Assembly (NCBI RefSeq): GCF_900104185.1
Contig: NZ_FNIZ01000008.1
Span: 1-64,000, forward strand
Direction of reading: 5' to 3'
DNA length: 64,000 bases
Origin: Halobacillus aidingensis
GTDB lineage: Bacteria > Bacillota > Bacilli > Bacillales > Halobacillaceae
Notes under the pieces: model-generated
What the model was told of the DNA's origin: nothing
The model's database searches: none
What the model saw: only the letters and a program-made list of their open reading frames with translations
Translations under genes and position numbers: made by a program
In this document: positions 1-6,123 of the stretch, piece by piece
Layout: each line of letters starts with the position of its first letter
How positions within the stretch are numbered: the first letter of the stretch is position 1

Positions 1-20
1 TGAACCTGTGTACGGAACAT
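1..20. repeat. attL core (right part, truncated by the window edge)
   Basis: The 20 bases beginning TGAACCTGTG and ending TACGGAACAT occur again at 38861-38880 within the glnA coding sequence. After base 20 the sequence becomes phage DNA (GTATTTGGGG), whereas the other copy continues into glnA. The core probably extends left beyond base 1 into the displaced original end of glnA. Confidence 0.93.
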
Positions 21-118
21 GTATTTGGGGCTTTGTGTAATATCAAATCCTTTCAATATATTCATTAATAAGGGTTTTTAGAATGTGTGTTATTCATTTT
101 ATTTCACTTCTTATCTTA

Positions 119-298
119 TTAATGTGGGTGAGGTGTGGGTGATTTTGTGGGTGTGTATTCCCCGCCATCGATCTGTATAGCGGAAGTACAGTGCCTGCAA
201 ACCATAAGGATTGTTGTATTGTTATTCGTTAAGTCATGAACTCTCTTTTGTTTCAACAAACTACCGCAACACTTTAAATCATTAAAGATATTCGTCAT
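119..298 (-). CDS. Small Cys-containing hypothetical protein next to attL
   Basis: A 59-codon gene read toward attL. The ATG at 298 (or the TTG just before it) follows an AAGGAAGGTG ribosome binding site. The protein has a CC pair near residue 10 and a CRHC motif near residue 35, which could bind metal, and ends in a Thr/Pro/His-rich tail. That tail is encoded by the repeated GTGGGTG motifs that look like integrase arm sites, so its sequence may be constrained by DNA function rather than protein function. I do not recognise a family. It is divergent from the XRE gene that follows. Confidence 0.55.
   Translation of the reverse strand: MTNIFNDLKCCGSLLKQKRVHDLTNNNTTILMVCRHCTSAIQIDGGEYTPTKSPTPHPH
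124..153. repeat. Three phased GTGGGTG repeats, candidate integrase arm-type sites
   Basis: GTGGGTG occurs at 124-130, 135-141 and 147-153, spaced 11 and 12 bp, about one helical turn. The same heptamer occurs near the other end at 38725-38731, with an inverted copy at 38772-38778. Arm sites near att cores are expected for integrases with an N-terminal arm-binding domain, such as the one at 37574-38719. This function is inferred. Confidence 0.55.
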
Positions 299-369
299 CA
301 ATAAACACCTTCCTTATGTAATGCTTAAGTTATATAATAATGAATGAATCACATTATTGGAGGTACAAC

Positions 370-576
370 ATGGCACTCCGAAAAGGGAGATGCCGTTTAC
401 CAGACCTATTAAATATGAACCAAGCAGAGTTCGCATCTAAAATGGGTGTACAAGAATCAACTGTCTCACGCTGGATTAGGAATGAGCGAGAAATGAGCTT
501 CAATAAAGCAGTTGAAGCATCTCGTCTCCTTAATTGTCACGCTGAGGATTTGTATGATTGGATTAAGGTCGATTAA
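370..576 (+). CDS. XRE-family helix-turn-helix protein
   Basis: A 68-residue protein that is essentially one Cro/CI-type helix-turn-helix, with the motif NQAEFASKMGVQESTVSRWI at about residues 19-38. The ATG at 370 is chosen because TGGAGG lies 6 bases upstream; an in-frame ATG at 340 has no such site. It is transcribed away from attL, opposite to most prophage genes, so it may control the left-end genes or act as an excision or lysogeny accessory regulator. Its target is unknown. Confidence 0.8.
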   Translation: MALRKGRCRLPDLLNMNQAEFASKMGVQESTVSRWIRNEREMSFNKAVEASRLLNCHAEDLYDWIKVD

Positions 577-724
577 GTAAACGGTTCTGGTGGTTGGTTC
601 GCCACCATCTCCTGGGGGCGACTTGCCTGTTGGGCAAGAAGTGCTATGTCTATTATCGTAAAATATTCTAAAAATTTCAAAGGTAAGATTTTCCTTGATA
701 GTAATTCTTCTCCAAACCTGATTA
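577..724. other. Hairpin-rich non-coding stretch between convergent genes
   Basis: At least two compact stem-loops follow each other: GGTGG/CCACC around a TTGGTTCG loop (about 590-607) and CTTGCC/GGCAAG around TGTTG (about 623-640), with a CTCCTGGGGG run between. Short open frames exist on both strands (33 codons on + from 646) but lack a good ribosome binding site. It could be a small structured RNA or the 3' UTR of the XRE gene; the sequence alone does not decide. Confidence 0.35.
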
Positions 725-761
725 AAAAAACAGACATCTCGTTTTAAGATGTCTGTTTTTT
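725..761. terminator. Bidirectional terminator between convergent genes
   Basis: A perfect 15-bp stem (arms 725-739 and 747-761) begins with six A and ends with six T, so it gives a U-tract in both directions. It ends the XRE transcript from the left and the membrane protein transcript from the right; the stop codon of the latter is in the loop. Confidence 0.85.
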
Positions 762-1094
762 GTATTGGTAGAAGCTTTTTAAATGCCTGACTTCTTGGTC
801 AATTCTCTGTTCGTGAAGAGTATTAATGATTTCTCCAATCCCAATAAAGAATACTCCCATAAGAGTTCCTCCCGCAAAATAGCCTAAGAACAATGATATT
901 GAGAAATAGGTTTCTTCAAGAATAGGGTCGCTTATTCTAGCTAAGGAAATACCTGCTATTAGACCTAAAATAATACAAATTACACCGGACAACTTAAGAT
1001 ATCCTGCAACTTTGTTACTTTCATACTCATACTTGAATTCATCCGGATCATGCTTAGTGATTGTAATTAACCTTTTATCTTTTGAAGACCTCAC
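744..1094 (-). CDS. Small membrane protein with two transmembrane segments
   Basis: A 116-residue protein with a charged N-terminus, two long hydrophobic segments (one starting about residue 33 with GVICIILGLIAGISL, one about residues 63-90 with SLFLGYFAGGTLMGVFF) and a basic C-terminus. The GTG at 1094 is preferred because GAGGGG lies 8 bases upstream; the GTG at 1103 is too close to that site. No family is recognised. Its position beside attL is typical for lysogenic conversion or superinfection exclusion genes, but that role is only a guess. Confidence 0.7.
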   Translation of the reverse strand: MRSSKDKRLITITKHDPDEFKYEYESNKVAGYLKLSGVICIILGLIAGISLARISDPILEETYFSISLFLGYFAGGTLMGVFFIGIGEIINTLHEQRIDQEVRHLKSFYQYKKQTS

Positions 1095-1189
1095 CTTATA
1101 CACCCCTCAAGTTTGTCTTTACTTATTACTTACGAACAAGTATATCGAAAGTTCCAAATTTTTGTAAGAGGTAAATCACATCGTTAGAC

Positions 1190-1804
1190 TTAGCCTGCAG
1201 CATTGCGCTTATCTTTTTTCATATACTTGCTTATGAATGTAGATACGGTGTCACTTTGATAAACCCTTAATGGGTCCCACTCCAAACCTTTATATTTAGT
1301 TTCGCTAACTATCCAAAGGAAAGGAAAGTAATCACTGTGCTCTTTCCAAGCCTGACTATAGAAGTATGAGGTGTATTTCTCTTTTTTAGCGTCCATAACC
1401 TTCTTCGTGTAATGGTTTCTTTGAATTTCTACGAAGAAGGGAGCTCCGTTCCAGATCATAAATATGTCAGGCTCGATTGACCCCTTGCTCCCGGTTTTCC
1501 ACTCCACCTCAAATTTTGAGGGTGTAGCGTATTTACATAGTTGCACATAAAAGTCTGCAATAGCTAAAAAGTGAGGAACCTTAGTTGAATTTGGACGGAT
1601 GTTGCTTTTCTGAGGATAGTAAGAATATGGCCTGGTTGACCTGTGCACCTTCACCTTATCGTCCCGTTCTAACCTTTTCATTACACGGTTACAAGCATTT
1701 ACGGTTCCTGTTAATTCCTTAAAGAACATGCTAATAAGATGGTTGCGATCCAGCACACGAAATTTTTCAAGAGCTTCCAATATATCTTTATCACGCTTAT
1801 TCAT
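1190..1804 (-). CDS. Replication-relaxation family protein
   Basis: A 204-residue protein. The N-terminal part (MNKRDKDILEALEKF, then RNHLISMFF) looks like a winged helix, and the C-terminal part carries EPDIFMIWNGAPFFVEIQRN, a nuclease-like strand pattern with acidic residues and a Glu-x-Gln. This arrangement is characteristic of the replication-relaxation proteins of Firmicutes plasmids and phages, which often sit next to an FtsK-type ATPase, as here. The ATG at 1804 overlaps the end of the ATPase gene by 8 bases and has GGAG upstream. It probably acts with its neighbour on element DNA; the exact reaction is not established. Confidence 0.75.
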   Translation of the reverse strand: MNKRDKDILEALEKFRVLDRNHLISMFFKELTGTVNACNRVMKRLERDDKVKVHRSTRPYSYYPQKSNIRPNSTKVPHFLAIADFYVQLCKYATPSKFEVEWKTGSKGSIEPDIFMIWNGAPFFVEIQRNHYTKKVMDAKKEKYTSYFYSQAWKEHSDYFPFLWIVSETKYKGLEWDPLRVYQSDTVSTFISKYMKKDKRNAAG

Positions 1805-2969
1805 CGTCTCCACACTCCAAAAAAGGAAGTTCCATAAACGCTTCTCTCGACTCTCTTTCCAAATCCTCATTGACTTCTTTTGCATTCACCGTTTTTTTAT
1901 AGGGTTCAAGTAACTTTCTTGCCACTTTTAACTCAAGTAAAGGAGCTTGGAGTGTTTGTGTGGTATCCCCTCTAAAAATAAATCGGCCCTTTTCGCTGTT
2001 GGAAATCGTGGATGCATCATGAGGAGTACCACGACCCAAAGTTATATCGGAATTGATTTTGTCAGAATGCCTGAACGCATACCTAACGGTTAGGTTATTT
2101 TTAAGCTGCCCTTCTAATACTTTCGCATCTGGACGCTGCATGGACAGAATGAGGTAGACCCCAAGCGCTCGACCGATACACGATATCTCCTCAACAATAC
2201 TCATCATGTCTTTTTCTTTTTTCAAGAGAGCAACCTCGTCAATAGCGAGTAGGATGTACTTTTCAAAAGTGACACCTTCAAGCTTGTTATACTCATCAAT
2301 ATGCTCCACTTCCCAAGCATCCAAGAGATCCCCTCGTCTCTCCATTTCTCCCTTCAACCAGGTTAAACATTTAAGCAAATCGGACTTCTTAGTCATAACA
2401 GCTTTGACCCCCTCTACATTACGAAAGAGGTGGAATTCGCTGCGTTTCATATCTCCTAAGTAAAGGTCCACACGGGTGCGCATATGGAGAAGGATAGACG
2501 TGATAATCGCACGAACTGTCACACTCTTCCCACTCCCCGTCTCTCCAGCGATAAGCAGGTGCGGATTAGTAACCATATCGTAGACATGCACTTTACCAAG
2601 AGCATCTTTACCCGCAAGTATAGGGAAGGACGCGTTGGATAAATAAGGTCCAATGTCTTTCCACTCGAAGTCGAAAGTCTGATCGATATCATTAACAAAT
2701 ACTCTGAGAACGTAAACCAATCCATCCCCTTCCAAGGTGTACTTTTGCCCGAACACCTGACGGAAAACATACTCCTTTTTCATCAATTCTTCTGGGTTCA
2801 ACCCCTGTGGCAATTTAAATACATATTCAATTGCCTCTTTACGTTCACGATAATCCACAATATAAGGGTAACTTTTGAAGGTCTTACTGCCTTTTTTCCT
2901 CTTGTAAGAGATATCACCTATACGGAAAGCATTTTTTAATCGATTCTTTTTGATGTACTCACTGAACAT
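1797..2969 (-). CDS. FtsK/SpoIIIE-type DNA translocase ATPase
   Basis: A 390-residue FtsK/SpoIIIE-domain protein. The Walker A motif GETGSGKS lies near residue 138, Walker B (ILLAIDEVALL) near residue 240, and the downstream SMQRPDA motif is typical of FtsK-family motors. It lacks the long N-terminal membrane domain of cellular FtsK, but the small two-segment membrane protein encoded just upstream could anchor it. The ATG at 2969 has an AGGAGG site. Proteins of this type occur in Gram-positive conjugative elements as coupling proteins and in some Bacillus phages; here it forms an operon with the replication-relaxation protein. Confidence 0.88.
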   Translation of the reverse strand: MFSEYIKKNRLKNAFRIGDISYKRKKGSKTFKSYPYIVDYRERKEAIEYVFKLPQGLNPEELMKKEYVFRQVFGQKYTLEGDGLVYVLRVFVNDIDQTFDFEWKDIGPYLSNASFPILAGKDALGKVHVYDMVTNPHLLIAGETGSGKSVTVRAIITSILLHMRTRVDLYLGDMKRSEFHLFRNVEGVKAVMTKKSDLLKCLTWLKGEMERRGDLLDAWEVEHIDEYNKLEGVTFEKYILLAIDEVALLKKEKDMMSIVEEISCIGRALGVYLILSMQRPDAKVLEGQLKNNLTVRYAFRHSDKINSDITLGRGTPHDASTISNSEKGRFIFRGDTTQTLQAPLLELKVARKLLEPYKKTVNAKEVNEDLERESREAFMELPFLECGDDE

Positions 2970-2979
2970 TTCAACCCTC

Positions 2980-3171
2980 CTACACTCCGAACTTTTTAAA
3001 CGTTTCCCAGAACACCCACAAGATACCTCCATAAGCTGTCACTTGGATAATAATTTTATTTGCCGCATTCACTAATTCCGCCTCTACATGTCTGCCTGAT
3101 TTCTCTAAACGGTTTTCCACCGCACACACACCGACTACAGTTGCACCTAAAACACCAATTGTCAGGATCAT
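2980..3171 (-). CDS. Small membrane protein upstream of the FtsK-type ATPase
   Basis: A 63-residue protein with a hydrophobic N-terminal segment (LTIGVLGATVVGVCAV) and a second hydrophobic segment near the C-terminus (IIIQVTAYGGILWVFW), separated by a charged stretch. A GGGGAG site precedes the ATG. It ends 10 bases before the ATPase start, so the two are almost certainly co-expressed, and it may be the membrane anchor missing from the ATPase. No named family is recognised. A longer overlapping frame at 3056-3265 has no ribosome binding site. Confidence 0.75.
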   Translation of the reverse strand: MILTIGVLGATVVGVCAVENRLEKSGRHVEAELVNAANKIIIQVTAYGGILWVFWETFKKFGV

Positions 3172-3265
3172 AAAATAATCTCCCCTTTTTTGAATTTGGG
3201 TGTATAGAAATTTGGAAATAGGGCACCCGTGCTTTCACCCCTTCTCTCCGTTTCGGGATCCGCAC

Positions 3266-3579
3266 TAAACAAATGTGTTGATTCTAGAGCTATCAACCTT
3301 CTTTGCTTGTATTAATCATGTAGCACTACTGGATTAGATACATGAAAGGCTGGTTAGGTAGATCTTTAATTTCTACCTGATTAGGATTTTGGTTCCGTAA
3401 CTAATAGCTACATGACCAGAAAAAGAAAATCTAATCATGTAACACCTTATGAAGATGATCGCTAAATGTTTCGTCTATAACGTTAATTTTTTTCGTCTAT
3501 TTTGTTAGTTAAGATTTAAAGGGATATGCATTCTGTTGACGAATACACATAGTAAGTTGGTTTAAGAAGGAGTGGATTT
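3266..3579. promoter_or_regulatory. Divergent regulatory region with several repeat families
   Basis: This stretch separates the membrane protein/FtsK operon (minus) from a Cro-like gene (plus). It holds TAATCATGTAGCAC at 3313-3326 and TAATCATGTAACAC at 3432-3445; TTTCGTCTAT at 3469-3478 and 3491-3500 (22 bp apart); and GACGAA, the inverse of TTCGTC, at 3538-3543. Such spaced repeats are typical of operators. No gene is seen here. Confidence 0.6.
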
Positions 3580-3771
3580 ATGAAACCTAAGATAGGTGAA
3601 TTGAGGAAAAGCAAAGGGCTGACTCAAAAATATGTAGCACAGCAAGTGGAGATTAGTTACCAGCGCTTGAGTGAAATTGAACGGGGAGTTATTTATCCCA
3701 GGGTGGATTTACTTAAGAAAATCGGTGATGCGATCGGAGAGAACTGGTGTGATCTATATGAAGACAAATAA
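3580..3771 (+). CDS. Cro-like XRE regulator
   Basis: A 63-residue protein consisting of one XRE helix-turn-helix: LTQKYVAQQVEISYQRLSEI at about residues 14-33. A strong AGAAGGAG site precedes the ATG. It is divergent from the membrane protein/FtsK operon and lies directly beside the TTCGTC repeats, so it is the best candidate to bind them and control both promoters. It would make the left-end module independent of the main CI/Cro switch; that is inference. Confidence 0.85.
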   Translation: MKPKIGELRKSKGLTQKYVAQQVEISYQRLSEIERGVIYPRVDLLKKIGDAIGENWCDLYEDK

Positions 3772-3775
3772 AAAA

Positions 3776-3803
3776 GACCCACCCTTCGGAGAAAAGGTGG
3801 GTC
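3776..3803 (-). terminator. Terminator of the lysis operon
   Basis: The arms GACCCACC (3776-3783) and GGTGGGTC (3796-3803) pair perfectly. The run of A on the left (3771-3775) becomes a U-tract on the minus strand, so it mainly ends transcripts coming from the amidase gene. A second weaker hairpin (GCTCTGT with ACAGAGC) lies at about 3806-3852. Confidence 0.8.
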
Positions 3804-3868
3804 CTGCTCTGTAAGAACATTGTTCGTGGATTTGATTAATTTAAAACAGAGCACTTGTATAGTAACAT

Positions 3869-4993
3869 TTATTCTTCAGGAATTTCCACTCCTGCAGCTT
3901 CCAACGTTTCATGAAGACGCTGGATCTCCTCTTCATTTTTCTTAATCAACTCCAAGAAATTATTGCGGAGACGATTCACCACAATTGACGTTTCTTCACG
4001 AGTAATTTCTGCCCCTGGACGTTTACCGTCAAAATAACCATTCTCTGTAGCTTCTTCCCAGTTTTCTTTCGCCCATTCGCTTACCTTATTAATGTCTCTT
4101 ACCACTTCAGTTTCCTCCTCTTCTTTATTTGCCACAGCTGCATAGCGTTTCAGAGCGTCTTTCAAAGTCTTTTGGGTGTTTGGTCCATACAATCCATCCA
4201 CTGTTAAATGATGCGCTTTCTGGAAACCTTTAAGTGCTTTTTCAGTTTCTGAACCAAATAATCCATCAACATTTAAAGAATATCCTAGTTCCTTCAAAGA
4301 TTGTTGTAGCTCCTTAACAGACTCACCTTTATTTCCAATCTCAAGCCAACCTTTAGATAATGGATCCAGACTTAAACCTTTGTATTTCACATTAAAATAC
4401 TCACAAATCCCTTGTGCATGTTCAATTGCAACTTCCATTTGAAAGTCTTCATTCAGCATAAGGAGGGCCTCTTTCCGATCATCCATAAACCCATTCTCTG
4501 TGAGGATAGCTGGCATATTTGTTTCCCGCAGAACATGGAAGTTGTCTTCTTTAAACCCACGCCAATCCTGATTGGTTCCCTGTCTCAAATACTTCCCTAC
4601 TGCCCGTGCCAACTTACCGGAATCGTATTTCATATTACCCAAGTACACATGTACACTAATGCCGTCAGCGCTGGAATAATCAAAATCGAAGCTCATAGCG
4701 TTAAAATGAACAGAAACATAGATATCAGCCTTGTGTTGATTGGCAGCATTCGTCCTATAGCTCAATGGGGTATCTGTATCTGTAGGTGCGACTAGGAGAA
4801 CTCTAAATCCATGAGCTAATAAAATATCCGCGAGGAACCCAACCACCTTTCGGTTGAATTCATTCTCGCGGATTTCTCTTCCTAACTCAGGAATATAAGG
4901 CGTGCGTTTACCTGGGGTTTGCATTCCATGTCCGTCATCTAAAGCCACCAACTTACCATTCCATGGCCCTTTTGGTTTTAATAGCTTAGCCAT
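3869..4993 (-). CDS. N-acetylmuramoyl-L-alanine amidase endolysin
   Basis: A 374-residue lysin that cleaves the amide bond between muramic acid and the stem peptide. The N-terminal amidase_3 domain shows ALDDGHGMQTPG, the zinc-site Glu in GREIRENEFN, SVHFNA and LTENGFM. A peptidoglycan-binding domain of the PG_binding_1 type follows (GNKGESVKELQQSLKELGY). The C-terminus (WAKENWEEATENGYFDGKRP then ITREE) is the SLH-like repeat seen in many Bacillus phage lysins, followed by a short coiled coil. There is no signal peptide, so it needs the holin encoded just upstream. The ATG at 4993 has GGGGAG 9 bases upstream. Confidence 0.95.
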   Translation of the reverse strand: MAKLLKPKGPWNGKLVALDDGHGMQTPGKRTPYIPELGREIRENEFNRKVVGFLADILLAHGFRVLLVAPTDTDTPLSYRTNAANQHKADIYVSVHFNAMSFDFDYSSADGISVHVYLGNMKYDSGKLARAVGKYLRQGTNQDWRGFKEDNFHVLRETNMPAILTENGFMDDRKEALLMLNEDFQMEVAIEHAQGICEYFNVKYKGLSLDPLSKGWLEIGNKGESVKELQQSLKELGYSLNVDGLFGSETEKALKGFQKAHHLTVDGLYGPNTQKTLKDALKRYAAVANKEEEETEVVRDINKVSEWAKENWEEATENGYFDGKRPGAEITREETSIVVNRLRNNFLELIKKNEEEIQRLHETLEAAGVEIPEE

Positions 4994-4997
4994 ATTA

Positions 4998-5447
4998 TTA
5001 CGCTCCCCTATCATGTTTTTGAGAATTGTCTTTAAATGCTTCGATAGCTTTACGAAGTGGCGTCGGCACCGGCATGCCCATTTTCCCTAGATTTTCAGTA
5101 ATGCTAATGAATTCATTCACCAAGTAATAAAGAATAGTGGCAGCCATTACGCTAACTTGGAACTCCCCGATAGCTAAAGGCTCCCCGATCTGTTCCAGGT
5201 AAACTTTATCAATAACGTGGGCAATCGCCACCATTCCAAATATCAAAATCTTTTTCGGAATCCCCCAAAAGCCAACGCGCGCATTCAGCTTTCCTTCATA
5301 TCCAGCTGCAATAACACCTGTCACATAGTCAAAAGTCACAAAAAAGATGAGCGCCCCCAGAAGCACAGACCACTCACCGAATAGATATGAAAAGACTAAC
5401 GACAGACCTAATGTTAGACTCTTAGCTGAATTGATGATCATCTCCAT
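4998..5447 (-). CDS. Phage holin
   Basis: A 149-residue membrane protein of the phage holin family linked to toxin secretion/phage lysis (Phage_holin_4 type). It has hydrophobic segments at about residues 10-25, 29-45, 65-80 and 100-115, and the family-like stretch FFVTFDYVTGVIAA followed by a KLNARVGFWG region. It makes the membrane lesion that releases the amidase. The ATG at 5447 has an AGGGGG site; a start at 5486 would add an unlikely N-terminus. It ends 4 bases before the amidase start. Confidence 0.92.
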   Translation of the reverse strand: MEMIINSAKSLTLGLSLVFSYLFGEWSVLLGALIFFVTFDYVTGVIAAGYEGKLNARVGFWGIPKKILIFGMVAIAHVIDKVYLEQIGEPLAIGEFQVSVMAATILYYLVNEFISITENLGKMGMPVPTPLRKAIEAFKDNSQKHDRGA

Positions 5448-5613
5448 TATTGACCCCCTAGTGTAAATGTTTTGTAAAATAAACAAAAAGCAGTGGCAAG
5501 AATTAATTACCTACTGCATAATCAGATTAGCTCACCCCCATAACAAACTTTCTCGTATGTGTGAGCTCTTTGATGGAGTGGCCAGGTCGAGTTGGTCACT
5601 TCTTTTTTTCCAT
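5448..5613. other. Holin leader region without a gene
   Basis: I see no coding frame with a ribosome binding site. GCTCAC and GTGAGC form an inverted repeat (about 5528-5565) upstream of the holin. It may be the 5' leader of the lysis transcript after the terminator at 5614-5640. Confidence 0.4.
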
Positions 5614-5640
5614 AAAAAATACGCCTTACTTGGCGTTTTT
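5614..5640. terminator. Small bidirectional hairpin terminator
   Basis: The stem ACGCC/GGCGT is flanked by an A-run on the left and five T on the right, which makes it a candidate terminator on both strands. It contains the stop codon of the 52-residue tail gene. It may partly separate lysis genes from tail genes. Confidence 0.55.
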
Positions 5641-5784
5641 CTTTCCTTTCAACTCATCAAGTTCTTTTTTGTAACTAACTGCCAGAGCATAGTTTGCTGC
5701 ACTTTCTTGAGAAAGCTTTGCTATTTTCTGCGTTAAATGTTGAACCATAAGTTCAGCGTTTACCGGATTGTTCTGTTTACTCAT
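5626..5784 (-). CDS. Small phage protein between tail and holin genes
   Basis: A 52-residue, largely helical protein (MSKQNNPVNAELMVQHLTQK at the N-terminus, Lys-rich C-terminus). An AAGGAGGGTGG site precedes a double ATG; the second ATG at 5784 overlaps the TGA of the preceding gene. Small proteins at this position between tail and holin genes (for example XkdX in PBSX) are usual, but I see no clear XkdX match. Confidence 0.75.
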   Translation of the reverse strand: MSKQNNPVNAELMVQHLTQKIAKLSQESAANYALAVSYKKELDELKGKKNAK

Positions 5785-6107
5785 CATCCACCCTCCTTAC
5801 TTACAAAATCTTCTCTCACAGTGCGAATGAGAAGACGAACATAGTACCTCTGCACCTCTTCTTCTAATGGCAAATCTCCGCTCTCAAATGGCTCATCTTC
5901 TGCATCTAGAGGTAAGTTCAAGTTATAAAACATAATCCTGGGGCAGCCTTCTGTTTGACATTTAACACGATATCCTTTCCAAAATCCGAATTCGTCTTTC
6001 CCTACAACGTCATTAGAAATATCAGTGGTGGTCTCATTCCCACACTTAGAACACAACGAAGTCATGATATTCCCTTCAATACTAGTCAACGGCATCCCGA
6101 TACCCAA
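5784..6107 (-). CDS. Zinc-ribbon-like hypothetical phage protein
   Basis: A protein of 107 residues from a TTG at 6107 with a strong AAGGGGGTGAT site, or 93 residues from an ATG at 6065. Two cysteine pairs (CSKCG and, about 28 residues later, CQTEGC) suggest a zinc ribbon; an acidic stretch and a helical C-terminus follow. It lies between the tail spike gene and the small pre-holin gene, so a structural or tail-associated role is likely, but no family is recognised. Confidence 0.75.
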   Translation of the reverse strand: MGIGMPLTSIEGNIMTSLCSKCGNETTTDISNDVVGKDEFGFWKGYRVKCQTEGCPRIMFYNLNLPLDAEDEPFESGDLPLEEEVQRYYVRLLIRTVREDFVSKEGG

Positions 6108-6123
6108 TAGATCACCCCCTTAT

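Noticed and set aside
3056-3265. 69-codon frame overlapping the small membrane protein gene
   Set aside because: It has no ribosome binding site and its composition is that of an out-of-frame shadow; the overlapping 63-codon gene has GGGGAG and spaces correctly to the ATPase gene.
3469-3500. Short direct repeats read as a CRISPR array
   Set aside because: Only two copies of 10 bases with a 12-base spacer and no cas genes; operator sites explain them better.
5467-5736. 89-codon plus-strand frame between tail and holin genes
   Set aside because: It is antisense to a well-supported 52-codon gene and crosses a terminator hairpin.
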